This document shows positions 17,310 to 25,494 of a stretch of 64,000 nt of DNA, piece by piece. Under the pieces are notes generated by a model. That model made no database searches. It was given only the letters and a program-made list of their open reading frames with translations, and was not told where the DNA came from. The position numbers were made by a program, and so were the translations under genes. Position 1 is the stretch's first letter. Every line of letters begins with the position of its first letter. Source of the stretch: JBCDCY01 sp039180875 (lineage in GTDB: Bacteria > Pseudomonadota > Alphaproteobacteria > Rhodobacterales > Rhodobacteraceae); NCBI GenBank assembly GCA_039180875.1, contig JBCDCY010000010.1, positions 74,582 through 138,581 of the forward strand, read 5' to 3'.

Positions 17310-17591
17310 ATGGTAGAGACGGACGACGCTCAGCTGAAACGCCTGCGCATCCGTTCCTGGCGGCGCGGCACAAGGGAGATGGATCTGATCCTCGGCCCGT
17401 TCGCCGACCATGACCTGCGCGCGCTCGCCGCGGCCGAGCGCGATCACTACGAACGGCTGCTGAACGAAAACGACGGCGACCTCTACGCCTGGGTGAGCGG
17501 CCGGATCGCCGCGCCGGAGGATTATGCGGCGCTGATCGAGCTGATCCGCAGCAAGACCGAGGATCGCAGCGATTTTGCCCAACCGCTTTAA
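17310..17591 (+). CDS. sdhE: Succinate dehydrogenase assembly factor SdhE (FAD assembly, DUF339)
   Basis: A 93-residue small helical protein. The family signature RSWRRGTREMDLILG (residues 15-29) contains the RGxxE motif that contacts SdhA during covalent attachment of FAD. The length and the following FADHDL and LLNENDGDLYAW segments are typical of SdhE/Sdh5. It acts in the cytoplasm on the flavoprotein subunit of complex II. The sdh genes are not in this window. Confidence 0.92.
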   Translation: MVETDDAQLKRLRIRSWRRGTREMDLILGPFADHDLRALAAAERDHYERLLNENDGDLYAWVSGRIAAPEDYAALIELIRSKTEDRSDFAQPL

Positions 17592-17624
17592 CTGCTTATT
17601 GTGAAAGTTCGCAGAATGTTCTCA

Positions 17625-17643
17625 CCGAGTTGATCTTACTCGG
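17625..17643 (+). promoter_or_regulatory. Hairpin next to the ribosome site of the LdtR-like gene
   Basis: CCGAGT (17625-17630) and ACTCGG (17638-17643) form a 6-bp stem with a 7-base loop, ending one base before the AGAGGGA ribosome site of the gene at 17653. It could affect initiation or be part of an operator for autoregulation. Its role is inference. Confidence 0.35.
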
Positions 17644-17652
17644 AGAGGGACA

Positions 17653-18168
17653 ATGAATATGCAACCGGCCGCGGGCCCGCAGGAGGCCGAGGTGGAGCTG
17701 CCCGTCGGCAGCATTCTGCCGACCTATCTGGAGACGCTTTCGATGGTGGAGCGGCTGCATCGCCTGCTGCTCGACGTCATCAAGGACGAGTTCGAGCGTC
17801 TGGCGATCCTCGATATCAACGCCGTGCAGGCCCTGCTGCTTTTCAACATCGGCGACAACGAGGTGACGGCGGGGGAATTGAAAAGCCGCGGCTACTACCA
17901 GGGCTCCAACGTCTCCTACAACCTCAAGAAGCTGGTCGAAGCGGGCTACATGCACCACCAGCGCTGCCAGATCGACCGGCGGGCCGTGCGGGTGCGCCTG
18001 ACCGATAAGGGGCGGGAGATCCGGGTCATCGTCGGAGAGCTCTTCGCCCGCCATGCCGATCTGCTGAACGAGCGGGAGATCGTTGAGCCCGAGGGTCTGC
18101 GCTCGCTGAACGGCGATCTGCGCGGGATCGAACGGTTCTGGTCCGACCAGATCCGCTACATCTACTAG
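17653..18168 (+). CDS. ldtR: MarR-family winged-helix regulator, LdtR type
   Basis: A 171-residue winged-helix protein. Segments such as SMVERLHRLLLDVIKDEFER, SRGYYQGSNVSYNLKKLVEA and RRAVRVRLTDKGREIR closely match the rhizobial and Liberibacter LdtR group, which is known to control an L,D-transpeptidase gene and stress responses. The target gene is not next to it here. It stands alone between sdhE and a convergent DUF1295 gene. The ATG is preceded by GGAGAGGG. I am sure of the family and fairly sure of the subgroup. Confidence 0.8.
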   Translation: MNMQPAAGPQEAEVELPVGSILPTYLETLSMVERLHRLLLDVIKDEFERLAILDINAVQALLLFNIGDNEVTAGELKSRGYYQGSNVSYNLKKLVEAGYMHHQRCQIDRRAVRVRLTDKGREIRVIVGELFARHADLLNEREIVEPEGLRSLNGDLRGIERFWSDQIRYIY

Positions 18169-18173
18169 GCTGC

Positions 18174-18195
18174 CCAGGCGCTGACGGGCGCCTGG
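18174..18195. terminator. Hairpin between convergent genes, likely bidirectional terminator
   Basis: CCAGGCGC (18174-18181) and GCGCCTGG (18188-18195) form an 8-bp perfect stem with a 6-base loop, directly after the ldtR stop and before the convergent DUF1295 stop. There is no T-run, as is common in GC-rich alphaproteobacteria. Confidence 0.5.
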
Positions 18196-18218
18196 CCGAC
18201 ACCGGGCGCCGTGCCTTC

Positions 18219-19016
18219 TCAGGCGCGGCCCTGAAACAACAGGCCGATGCTGCGCTTACGCGGCAAGATCGCCGGGACGCGGTCGCGATAGGCGGCGTAG
18301 CTCGGCCGGGTGCGCAGCATCCGCTCCTCGATCACCGGGATGCCGGAGACCCGGGTGAGGAGCACGAAGACAAGCGCGGCGGACAACAGCGCCCAGGCGA
18401 TGCCGGCCTCAAGGGCGACAAGCGAAATGCCTGACCAAACAATGATTTCGCCGAGATAGCTCGGAAAGCGCACGACCGCGCGAATGCCGGTCGTCAGCAG
18501 CCCGCCGGAGGGTGTGTCGCGGCGGAAGCGGTCGAGTTGGGTATCGGCCACGGTCTGCAGAACGATGCCAGCGATGGCGATCAGGCCGCCGATCAGGCCG
18601 AGCGGTCCCACTGGCCCGCTCGCCGACAGCATCGCCATCACGGGCCCGACAGAGACGAGGCCCTGCAGAACCGCCTGCAACAGGAAGACGACGAAAAGGC
18701 TTTTCCACCAGAAGCCCGGCTTCCAGGCGTCGCGGATCTCGGCGTAGCGCGGATCCTCCTCGCCCTCCCGCAGGCGCCGCGCGCCGAGCTGCAGGCCGAG
18801 GCGCAGGGCCCAGGCAACAATCAGGCCGAGCAGCAGCAGCGCCTGGGGCTCCGTCGGCAGACCGGCCTGCCACCAGGCGGTCAGGGCGATGGCGGCAAAG
18901 CCAGGGCCCCACCAAAAGTCCACCACGCTCGCGTCGCGGCGCACGAGGCTCACCAGCCAAAGCAGCAAAAATCCCCCGAGGGCGACCAGCCAGGCCGCAC
19001 CGAAAGTCGTCCACAT
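18219..19016 (-). CDS. DUF1295 membrane protein (steroid 5-alpha-reductase-like)
   Basis: A 265-residue protein with about six or seven hydrophobic helices. The C-terminal part, with FRRDTPSGGLLTTGIRAVVR, FPSYLGEIIVWSGISL and EERMLRTRPSYAAYRDRVP, is the conserved NADPH-binding region of DUF1295/3-oxo-5-alpha-steroid 4-dehydrogenase-type proteins. The start at 19016 is preceded by GGGGGAG; the much longer open frame upstream is antisense to the RodZ-like gene. The natural substrate of bacterial DUF1295 proteins is unclear. Confidence 0.88.
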   Translation of the reverse strand: MWTTFGAAWLVALGGFLLLWLVSLVRRDASVVDFWWGPGFAAIALTAWWQAGLPTEPQALLLLGLIVAWALRLGLQLGARRLREGEEDPRYAEIRDAWKPGFWWKSLFVVFLLQAVLQGLVSVGPVMAMLSASGPVGPLGLIGGLIAIAGIVLQTVADTQLDRFRRDTPSGGLLTTGIRAVVRFPSYLGEIIVWSGISLVALEAGIAWALLSAALVFVLLTRVSGIPVIEERMLRTRPSYAAYRDRVPAILPRKRSIGLLFQGRA

Positions 19017-19307
19017 AAGCTCCCCCGGGCCCTGCACCGGGCCGTTCTGCGGTGATCGACTCACCAAGTTGCCCGGATATACGCGAAGGTTGCGCGAGTG
19101 GATCTTTGCCGATGCGGACGATTGCGACCTTTTTCGCGCCATGTTTTGGGTGCAAGTAACTGAAATAGGCCGTGGACGGCTTCGATTCGGGTCGCACTGT
19201 GGTAGGCTCGTGGCAGAACGAGCAGTGCGGTGCGGCACCCTGAGGGGCTCAGTCTGGGGGGCACGATTGCCGGTTCGGCATCGGAACGGGGGTCTGCAGG
19301 CAGGTCC
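19017..19307. other. Divergent promoter region of DUF1295 and RodZ-like genes
   Basis: No gene is seen. The stretch about 19080-19210 is less GC-rich and should hold the promoters of the two divergent genes. I see no clear operator. Confidence 0.45.
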
Positions 19308-20525
19308 ATGCAGAGCGTTGAGCGACAGGAACTGCGGGGCTTCGACGCCTACGAGGTGACGCTCGGCGATATGCTGCGCGGTGAGCGGGCGACCAAGGGC
19401 AAGTCGCTCCTCGACGTGCAGCGCGACCTGCGCATCAAGGCCGCCTACATCTCCGCCATCGAGAACACCGACGCCGACGTCTTTCCCAATCCGGGCTTCA
19501 TCGCCGGCTACGTGCGCTCCTACGCCCGCTATCTCGAGCTCGATCCCGACGAGGTCTACCAGCAGTTTTGCAGCGGCAGTGGCTTCGGCGGCGTCAACAG
19601 CGACCTGGCCGGCGTCCGCTCGAAGGCCGAGGGCCGGGGCAAGCGCGCCCGGGCGGGGCGCCCGGCGGGCCGCGCGGCCATGCAGGACGAGGTGCTGAAG
19701 CGCTCCCGCCTCGGCAGCGACAATGTGGCCTTCGACTGGAACGCGCTCGAGGCGCTCTCCGGCCTCGGCTCGGTCGCCGTGCTGGCCGCACTGATCGCCG
19801 GCCTCGGCTATGGCGGCTGGTTCGTGTTGGAGGAGTTGCAGCGCGTGCGCATCGCGCCGGTCGAGCAGGTGCCGGTGGTCGGGGCCGAAGCCACGGCCAT
19901 TCCGCTGCCGGAAGGACCGGCCGCGCCGGGCACCGATGGCACGGCGGCGGCCGAGCCGGCGCTCGACATCGCCAGCCTCTACGCCCCGCAGGAGCTGAGC
20001 CTGCCCGATTTCGAGCCGCGCGACGGCCCCATCGCCGAGCTCGATCCCGAGCGGGTGGGCATCTACGGCGCGCCGGAGCGCGTCGCCACGCCCGCCCCAG
20101 GCAATCCGGTGGCCAACGACATGCCGGTGCTGCCTGTCGCAGCCCTGACCGACGCGGACGAGATGATCGCCCCGCTGGCCAGCCCGCGCGAGGTGCAAGT
20201 TGTGGCCCAGCAGGCAGCCTGGGTGCGGGTCTATCTGGCCGACGGCACCGTGGTCTTTGAGAAGATCCTCGATCCGGGCGAGGCCTACACCCTGCCTGAC
20301 GAGCTCGATGCACCGCTGCTGCGCGCCGGCAATTCGGGCGCCGTCTTCCTGTTGGTCGGGGGGGAGACCTACGGCCCGCTCGGCGATGGACCCAGCGTGG
20401 TGAAAGACGTCTCCCTGCAGGTTGAGGCGGTGCGGACCGAGTGGCCCGAGGTCGCCGCCGACAGCGCGGTGAGCGAAGCGTTGGAGGAGGCGGTGCTGCA
20501 GCGCAGCGCCCTGACGGCCGACTAG
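19308..20525 (+). CDS. RodZ-like protein: HTH_25 domain, one membrane helix, DUF4115
   Basis: A 405-residue protein. The N-terminal helix-turn-helix (about residues 12-90) includes GKSLLDVQRDLRIKAAYISA and FPNPGFIAGYVRSYARYLEL, typical of RodZ/HTH_25. A single transmembrane helix follows (about 150-170, SGLGSVAVLAALIAGLGYGG), then an Ala/Pro-rich linker. The C-terminal DUF4115-type beta domain includes AAWVRVYLADGTVVFEKILD. RodZ anchors MreB and affects cell shape, and alphaproteobacteria carry such proteins next to ispG, as here. The start at 19308 has GGCAGG upstream. MreB binding is inferred. Confidence 0.85.
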   Translation: MQSVERQELRGFDAYEVTLGDMLRGERATKGKSLLDVQRDLRIKAAYISAIENTDADVFPNPGFIAGYVRSYARYLELDPDEVYQQFCSGSGFGGVNSDLAGVRSKAEGRGKRARAGRPAGRAAMQDEVLKRSRLGSDNVAFDWNALEALSGLGSVAVLAALIAGLGYGGWFVLEELQRVRIAPVEQVPVVGAEATAIPLPEGPAAPGTDGTAAAEPALDIASLYAPQELSLPDFEPRDGPIAELDPERVGIYGAPERVATPAPGNPVANDMPVLPVAALTDADEMIAPLASPREVQVVAQQAAWVRVYLADGTVVFEKILDPGEAYTLPDELDAPLLRAGNSGAVFLLVGGETYGPLGDGPSVVKDVSLQVEAVRTEWPEVAADSAVSEALEEAVLQRSALTAD

Positions 20526-20532
20526 AACGCTC

Positions 20533-20564
20533 TCCGTTCGGACAGGATCACCGATCTGAACGGA
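20533..20564. terminator. Hairpin after RodZ-like gene
   Basis: TCCGTTCGGA (20533-20542) and TCTGAACGGA (20555-20564) pair over ten positions with one G-U, enclosing 12 bases, eight bases after the stop codon. No T-run follows, so either weak terminator or operator is possible. Confidence 0.4.
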
Positions 20565-20606
20565 AAGCGCTGCGACCTGGACGACTTGCTCCTCCTGGAT
20601 TTCGAC

Positions 20607-20623
20607 CTGACTGAGTCAGTCAG
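20607..20623. promoter_or_regulatory. 17-bp perfect palindrome with a GANTC site, upstream of ispG
   Basis: CTGACTGAGTCAGTCAG is a perfect palindrome around a central G and contains GAGTC, the recognition sequence of the alphaproteobacterial CcrM methyltransferase. It is about 190 bp upstream of the ispG start and resembles TetR-type operators in form. The binding protein is not known. Confidence 0.45.
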
Positions 20624-20814
20624 ATCGGCATCCGCCCCAAACCACCGGCAAGCCTGCGCCTACTCACCGCTCCCCGCCGCCCCCGCCGTCTCTTGACCAA
20701 ATCTCTTAACGCATTGGGGTGACAGCCCCCCTCGCGCCGCATATGTTCAGCCGCGAACGGGGCGCCACCGTCTGTGCGCCCCACGGGACACGACACCAGC
20801 ACTGGGTTCGCTGC

Positions 20815-21960
20815 ATGAGCCACACCGCCATCCGACCCTGGCGCACGATCGAGCGCCGGAAGAGCCGGCAGATCCATGTGGGGCAGGTAGCGGTCGGGGG
20901 CGACGCCCCGATCTCGGTCCAGACGATGACCAACACGCTCACCCCGGATGTGGAGGCGACGGTCGCCCAGGTGCGGGCCTGCAGCGAGGCCGGCGCCGAC
21001 ATCGTGCGGATCTCGGTGCCCGATGCCGAGAGCTCCGCCGCGCTAAAACAGATCATCCCCCGGGTCGACGTGCCGATCGTCGCCGACATCCACTTCCACT
21101 ACAAACGCGCCATCGAGGCGGCTGAGGCAGGCGCCGCCTGCCTGCGGATCAACCCCGGCAATATCGGGAACGAGGCGCGGGTGAAGGAGGTCATCAAGGC
21201 GGCCCGCGACCACGGCTGCTCCATCCGCATCGGGGTGAACGGCGGCAGCCTTGAAAAGGACCTGCTCGAAAAGTACGGCGAGCCGTGTCCGGAGGCTTTG
21301 GTCGAATCCGGGCTCGACCACATTAAGATCCTCGAGGACAACGACTTTCACGAGTTCAAGATCTCCGTGAAAGCGTCCGACGTGTTCCTCGCCTCTGCCG
21401 CCTATCAGGGCATTGCCGAGGCGACGGACGCACCGATCCATCTGGGCATCACCGAGGCGGGCGGTGCCGTCTCGGGCAGTGTGAAGTCCGCGATCGGCCT
21501 GGGCATGCTGCTTTGGATGGGGATCGGCGACACCATGCGCGTCTCCCTCTCGGCCGATCCGGTCGAAGAGGTGAAGATCGGCTTCGAGATCCTGAAATCC
21601 CTCGGCCTGCGCCATCGCGGCGTCAACATCATCTCCTGCCCGTCCTGCGCTCGCCAGGGCTTCGACGTGATCAAGACGGTGGCGGAGCTCGAGCGGCGGC
21701 TGGAGCACATCAAGACGCCGATGTCGCTCTCCATCATCGGTTGCGTGGTGAACGGCCCGGGCGAGGCGCTGATGACGGATGTGGGCTTTACTGGCGGCGG
21801 TGCCGGTCACGGCATGGTCTACCTTGCCGGCAAGCAGGACCACCGCCAAGACAATGCCTCGATGATCGACCACATCGTCGAGCTGGTCGAGGCCAAGGCG
21901 ACGGAGATCGAGGCGCGCGAAGCCGCCGATGCGGCCGCGGCCACCCAAGCCGCCGAGTAG
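20815..21960 (+). CDS. ispG: 4-hydroxy-3-methylbut-2-en-1-yl diphosphate synthase (IspG/GcpE)
   Basis: A 381-residue [4Fe-4S] enzyme of the MEP isoprenoid pathway. It reduces the cyclic diphosphate MEcPP to HMBPP using flavodoxin or ferredoxin. The N-terminal TIM barrel begins with the conserved GGDAPISVQTMTNT and includes CLRINPGNIGN. The C-terminal cluster domain supplies the three iron-sulfur cysteines, in SCPSCARQGFD and IIGCVVNGPGEA. The ATG at 20815 gives the usual N-terminus (RKSRQIHVGQVAVGG). It is followed 14 bp later by a DUF1499 gene. Confidence 0.96.
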   Translation: MSHTAIRPWRTIERRKSRQIHVGQVAVGGDAPISVQTMTNTLTPDVEATVAQVRACSEAGADIVRISVPDAESSAALKQIIPRVDVPIVADIHFHYKRAIEAAEAGAACLRINPGNIGNEARVKEVIKAARDHGCSIRIGVNGGSLEKDLLEKYGEPCPEALVESGLDHIKILEDNDFHEFKISVKASDVFLASAAYQGIAEATDAPIHLGITEAGGAVSGSVKSAIGLGMLLWMGIGDTMRVSLSADPVEEVKIGFEILKSLGLRHRGVNIISCPSCARQGFDVIKTVAELERRLEHIKTPMSLSIIGCVVNGPGEALMTDVGFTGGGAGHGMVYLAGKQDHRQDNASMIDHIVELVEAKATEIEAREAADAAAATQAAE

Positions 21961-21974
21961 AGCGGCCAAAAGGG

Positions 21975-22463
21975 ATGCGCATCTTTATCTCACTGGTCAT
22001 CGTCGGGGCGATCTTCCTGGGCTTCCTCGCCATCGCCCTGATCCGCACCGCCTCGCACGATCCCGACCTGTGGCATGTCGATCCCCGGACCGTCGCGGCG
22101 CCCGACACGCCGAACTGGCATCTGGTGGCCGATCCGGAGATCGCGACGGCCACGCCGCATAGCCCGGCGCCGGTCTACGCCGCCTCGCCGGTGGTGCTGG
22201 CCGAAGCCTTCGACAACTTCGTGCTGCGCCAGCGCGATACCCAGCGCATCGCTGGCCGGCCGGTCGATCAGTGGATGACCTATGTGCAGCGCACCGAGGC
22301 GGTGAAGTTCCCCGACTACATCTCAGTCGTGTTCTACGAGTTGGAGGAGGGCCGTTCGACCCTCGCCATCTTCTCCCGCTCGCGCTACGGCTATGGTGAT
22401 CTCGGGGTCAATGGCGAGCGAGTAGAGGGCTGGCTCGGCACCCTGCAGTCGTTCGAGGAGTGA
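21975..22463 (+). CDS. DUF1499 domain protein, membrane-anchored
   Basis: A 162-residue protein. An uncleaved N-terminal hydrophobic helix (residues 2-24) is followed by a periplasmic DUF1499 domain. Family features are DPDLWHVDPRTV, the RPVDQWMTYVQRT region, PDYISVVFYELEEGRSTLAIF and the ending SRYGYGDLGVNGERVEGWLG. The function of DUF1499 is unknown. It is 14 bp downstream of ispG and probably co-transcribed. Its last 141 bp overlap, antisense, the end of the small exported protein at 22323. Confidence 0.85.
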   Translation: MRIFISLVIVGAIFLGFLAIALIRTASHDPDLWHVDPRTVAAPDTPNWHLVADPEIATATPHSPAPVYAASPVVLAEAFDNFVLRQRDTQRIAGRPVDQWMTYVQRTEAVKFPDYISVVFYELEEGRSTLAIFSRSRYGYGDLGVNGERVEGWLGTLQSFEE

Positions 22464-22742
22464 GGGCGCCCCGGCGCTTGGGCAGCCGTCCATGACCTTG
22501 CGCCACATCGGGTTGTTGAGCGCCATCTCGCAGCGGGCGACGAACGCGTTGCCGTCCACCACCAGGCAGATCGACCGGCCGAGATCGACCCGCCCACCTT
22601 CTCGGTCCGTGCAATAGCAGTCGATCCCGTCCGCCGCGCCGTCGGCGCGCACGGCAGGGGCGAGGAGCAGCATGGCCAAGGCGGCCGGCAAAAGGCCGGC
22701 TGAGTTGACCGAAAGCCGCGGAGCGTTCAAACGACGAGCCAT
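22323..22742 (-). CDS. Small exported Cys-containing protein overlapping two neighbours
   Basis: A 139-residue protein with a signal peptide (about residues 1-33, ending VRA). The mature part has DCYCTDREGGRVDLGRSICL, ARCEMALNNPMW and a further cysteine in MDGC, a pattern shared by small exported alphaproteobacterial proteins of unknown function. As I recall the family, proteins end soon after the last cysteine. Here the frame runs on about 50 residues, antisense to the DUF1499 gene, before a stop. Its start ATG shares the bases CATG with the prfA start (22740-22743). The conserved part is probably real; the tail may be a lost stop. Confidence 0.6.
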   Translation of the reverse strand: MARRLNAPRLSVNSAGLLPAALAMLLLAPAVRADGAADGIDCYCTDREGGRVDLGRSICLVVDGNAFVARCEMALNNPMWRKVMDGCPSAGAPSLLERLQGAEPALYSLAIDPEITIAVARAGEDGEGRTALLQLVEHD

Positions 22743-23799
22743 GATTCCCGACCACAGGATAGATCAGATCTTCGAGCGTTTCGCCTTTCTTGAGGCGAAG
22801 ATGGCCGAGGGGGCGGACGGCGAGACCATGGTGGCGCTCGCCCGGGAATACGCCGATCTGCGCCCCGTGGTCGAGCGTGCCGAGACCTATCGCCGGCTCC
22901 GGACCGAGATCGCCGATGCGGAGGCCCTGGCCTCCGACCCCGAGCTCGGTGAGTTGGCGAGCGAGGAGCTGCCGGGCCTGAAGACCGCCTTCGAGGCGGC
23001 CGAGACCGAGCTCGGGGTCGCCCTTCTGCCGCGGGATGCCGCCGATGCCCGCCCGGCTATCCTGGAGATCCGGCCGGGGACGGGGGGTGAGGAGGCGGCG
23101 CTTTTCGCTGCGGACCTCCTGCGCATGTACCAGCGCTTTGCCGAGCGAAGCGGCTGGCGCATGGACCTGGTCGAGGCCCAGACGACGGAGCTCGGCGGGC
23201 TGAAGGAGGCGGTGGCCAACATCGCGGGTGAGGGCGTGTTCGCCAGGCTCAAGTTCGAGAGCGGCGTGCACCGGGTGCAGCGGGTGCCGACGACGGAAAG
23301 CGGCGGGCGCATCCACACCTCGGCCGCCACGGTCGCGGTGCTGCCCGAGGCGGAGGAGATCGACGTCGAGATCGCGCCGAGCGACATCCGCATCGACACG
23401 ATGCGGGCCTCGGGCGCCGGCGGACAGCACGTGAACACCACCGACTCGGCCGTGCGCATCACCCATCTGCCGACCGGCATCGTCGTCACCTCGTCGGAGA
23501 AATCCCAGCACGCCAACCGGGCGAAGGCCATGGCCGTGCTGCGCGCCCGGCTCTACGACCAGGAGCGGCAGGCGGCGGCGGCGGCGCGGGCGAGCGAGCG
23601 CCGCGACCAGATCGGCTCCGGCGACCGGTCGGAGCGTATCCGCACCTACAACTTCCCCCAGGGCCGCGTCACCGACCACCGGATCGGGCTCACGCTCTAT
23701 CGCCTCGACGAGGTGATGGACGGCGATTTGGAGGAGGTGGTGAGCGCCCTGCTGACCGCCGACCAGGCCGAGCGCCTGGCCAACCTCGACGAGGGCTGA
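22741..23799 (+). CDS. prfA: Peptide chain release factor 1
   Basis: A 352-residue release factor that ends translation at UAA and UAG. The GGQ catalytic motif is in ASGAGGQHVNTTDSAVRITH, and the stop-codon reading tripeptide region reads RVPTTESGGRIHTSAATVAV (PxT, as in RF1 rather than the SPF of RF2). The start MIPDHRIDQIFERF at 22741 matches the family; an in-frame ATG at 22672 is rejected. prmC follows after one base, so the factor and the enzyme that methylates its GGQ glutamine are made together. Confidence 0.96.
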   Translation: MIPDHRIDQIFERFAFLEAKMAEGADGETMVALAREYADLRPVVERAETYRRLRTEIADAEALASDPELGELASEELPGLKTAFEAAETELGVALLPRDAADARPAILEIRPGTGGEEAALFAADLLRMYQRFAERSGWRMDLVEAQTTELGGLKEAVANIAGEGVFARLKFESGVHRVQRVPTTESGGRIHTSAATVAVLPEAEEIDVEIAPSDIRIDTMRASGAGGQHVNTTDSAVRITHLPTGIVVTSSEKSQHANRAKAMAVLRARLYDQERQAAAAARASERRDQIGSGDRSERIRTYNFPQGRVTDHRIGLTLYRLDEVMDGDLEEVVSALLTADQAERLANLDEG

Positions 23800-23800
23800 G

Positions 23801-24646
23801 GTGCAGCGCGGGCAGCTTCTGGCCAAGGCGACGGCCGACCTCTCCGAGGCCGGGGTGCCCGACGCCGCCCGGGACGCGCGGCGCCTTCTGGCCCATGCGG
23901 CCGGCCTCGACGGAGCGGCGCTCGCCGGCGGGCTCACGGCGGAGGCCGCGGCATCGGAGGAAGCGGCCTTCGCCGCCGCCGTGGCGGCCAGGCGGGCGCG
24001 AAAGCCGGTCTCCCAAATCACCGGCAGCAGGCTCTTCTGGGGGCGCCCGTTCCAGGTGACCGGCGACGTCCTAGACCCGCGTCCGGAGACGGAGACGGTC
24101 ATCGCCGCGTGTCTGGACGGCCCGGCAGCGGGGCGGATCCTGGACCTCGGCACCGGCTCCGGCGCGCTGCTTCTCACGCTGCTGGCCGAATGGCCGACGG
24201 CCGCCGGGCTCGGCACCGACATCTCCGCCCCGGCGCTTGCGGTCGCCCGGCAGAACGCCGCGGCGCTGGGCGTCGCAGATCGCGCGACCTTCCAACGCGC
24301 CGACTGGTTGGCCGGGATCGACGGTTCCTTCGAGCTGATCGTCTGCAACCCGCCCTACATCGCGGCGGACGCGCTGGCGGACCTCGCGCCCGACGTGCGG
24401 GACTGGGAGCCGCGCGGCGCGCTGACCGACGAGGCCGACGGCCTCAGCGTCTATCGCCGCCTGGCGCCGGCGCTTGCTCAGGTGCTCGCGCCCGGCGGCC
24501 GGGCGATCTTCGAGGTGGGCGAAGGCCAGGCGGGGGACGTCCGCGCGATCTTCGCCGCCACGGGCTGGGGCGCGACAGTCCACACCGATCTCGACGGCCG
24601 CGAGCGCGCAATCGAGCTGCAAAACGCCAAAATACGTGCCGAATGA
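23801..24646 (+). CDS. prmC: Release factor glutamine methyltransferase PrmC
   Basis: A 281-residue SAM-dependent enzyme that N5-methylates the glutamine of the GGQ motif in release factors. SAM motif I is ILDLGTGSGALLLTL, and the catalytic NPPY motif is in VCNPPYIAADAL. The N-terminal helical domain that docks the release factor has VPDAARDARRLLAHAAG. The start is GTG at 23801, one base after the prfA stop. Length is typical. Confidence 0.95.
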   Translation: MQRGQLLAKATADLSEAGVPDAARDARRLLAHAAGLDGAALAGGLTAEAAASEEAAFAAAVAARRARKPVSQITGSRLFWGRPFQVTGDVLDPRPETETVIAACLDGPAAGRILDLGTGSGALLLTLLAEWPTAAGLGTDISAPALAVARQNAAALGVADRATFQRADWLAGIDGSFELIVCNPPYIAADALADLAPDVRDWEPRGALTDEADGLSVYRRLAPALAQVLAPGGRAIFEVGEGQAGDVRAIFAATGWGATVHTDLDGRERAIELQNAKIRAE

Positions 24647-24869
24647 AACGTTTTTCCGGCGCAATGCGGTTTTGGCTTGTGCTTCAAAGTTCGATCTGTA
24701 TAGCCTTGGTTGTCGTCGGCAGCTGCTTTCGACCCTGCAGTTCAACGATGGCTAACGGGGTTTAACTACCGCTCGTAAGGCGTGGAACGGCCTTCACCGG
24801 CCGCCATACCGATTGACCAAAATTGGACACGGCATCTCGGTGCCGCGTTCCGGCAAAAGACCGGACAAC
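24647..24869. other. Intergenic region before the DUF4167 gene
   Basis: This stretch is visibly richer in A and T than its surroundings and holds no gene I recognise. It probably carries the promoter of the DUF4167 gene. An in-frame TTG at 24813 could extend that gene by 19 residues, but these do not resemble the family. Confidence 0.4.
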
Positions 24870-25484
24870 ATGCGATCGTCATCAAAGTCGCGCTCTCGCA
24901 GTAAGAGCAATCGAAACAAAGGCTCGATGGGAAATGTGGTCAACCGCGTGTTCGACAGCGCGGGGCCCGAGGGGCGGGTGCGCGGCACACCGCAACAGAT
25001 CATCGAGAAATATCAGACCCTGGCCCGCGATGCGCAGCTGGCCGGGGATCGGGTTGCCGCGGAGAATTTCCTACAGCACTCCGAACATTATTCGCGCTTG
25101 CTGGGCGAAGCGCAGCGCCAGCAACAGGAAAACCAGCGCCGCGATCCCTCGGCCCAGCCGCAGCCGGAATTCTCCAACGGCCATGACCGCACGGCCGGTC
25201 AGGAGCGCCAGGGCGACGACCAGCCGGCCCAGAGCGGCAACGGCGCCGCTCCGACCCCGGCGCGGGAGGGGGCGGCCGGCGGTCTCGAGACCATCGAGCC
25301 GACGGAGCCGACCGGCGATACCGGTCTGGTCTCCACGCCCGAATCCGCCTCCGGTCTGAATGGCCGGAGCAGCGGCAGCCGTCCAAGCTCCAGCCGATCC
25401 CGCAAGAAGCCCGCGGCCGAGGCGAGCGAGGAGACGGCGTCCGACGGCGCGGCTGAGGATGACGGCGAGCCCGTCGCGACCTGA
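24870..25484 (+). CDS. DUF4167 domain protein
   Basis: A 204-residue basic, low-complexity protein. The N-terminus is Arg/Ser/Asn-rich (MRSSSKSRSRSKSNRNKG). The DUF4167 core covers about residues 20-75, with VNRVFDSAGPEGRVRGTPQQ, EKYQTLARDAQLAGDRVAA and NFLQHSEHYSRLL. The rest is Gln/Ser/Glu-rich and probably disordered. The domain is largely confined to Hyphomicrobiales and relatives and has no known function; its usual neighbours prfA and prmC are present here. The basic N-terminus suggests nucleic-acid binding (inference). Confidence 0.85.
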   Translation: MRSSSKSRSRSKSNRNKGSMGNVVNRVFDSAGPEGRVRGTPQQIIEKYQTLARDAQLAGDRVAAENFLQHSEHYSRLLGEAQRQQQENQRRDPSAQPQPEFSNGHDRTAGQERQGDDQPAQSGNGAAPTPAREGAAGGLETIEPTEPTGDTGLVSTPESASGLNGRSSGSRPSSSRSRKKPAAEASEETASDGAAEDDGEPVAT

Positions 25485-25494
25485 GAGACAGATC

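Noticed and set aside
18219..20198. 659-residue version of the DUF1295 protein
   Set aside because: The first 395 residues are the antisense shadow of the RodZ-like gene and the intergenic region.
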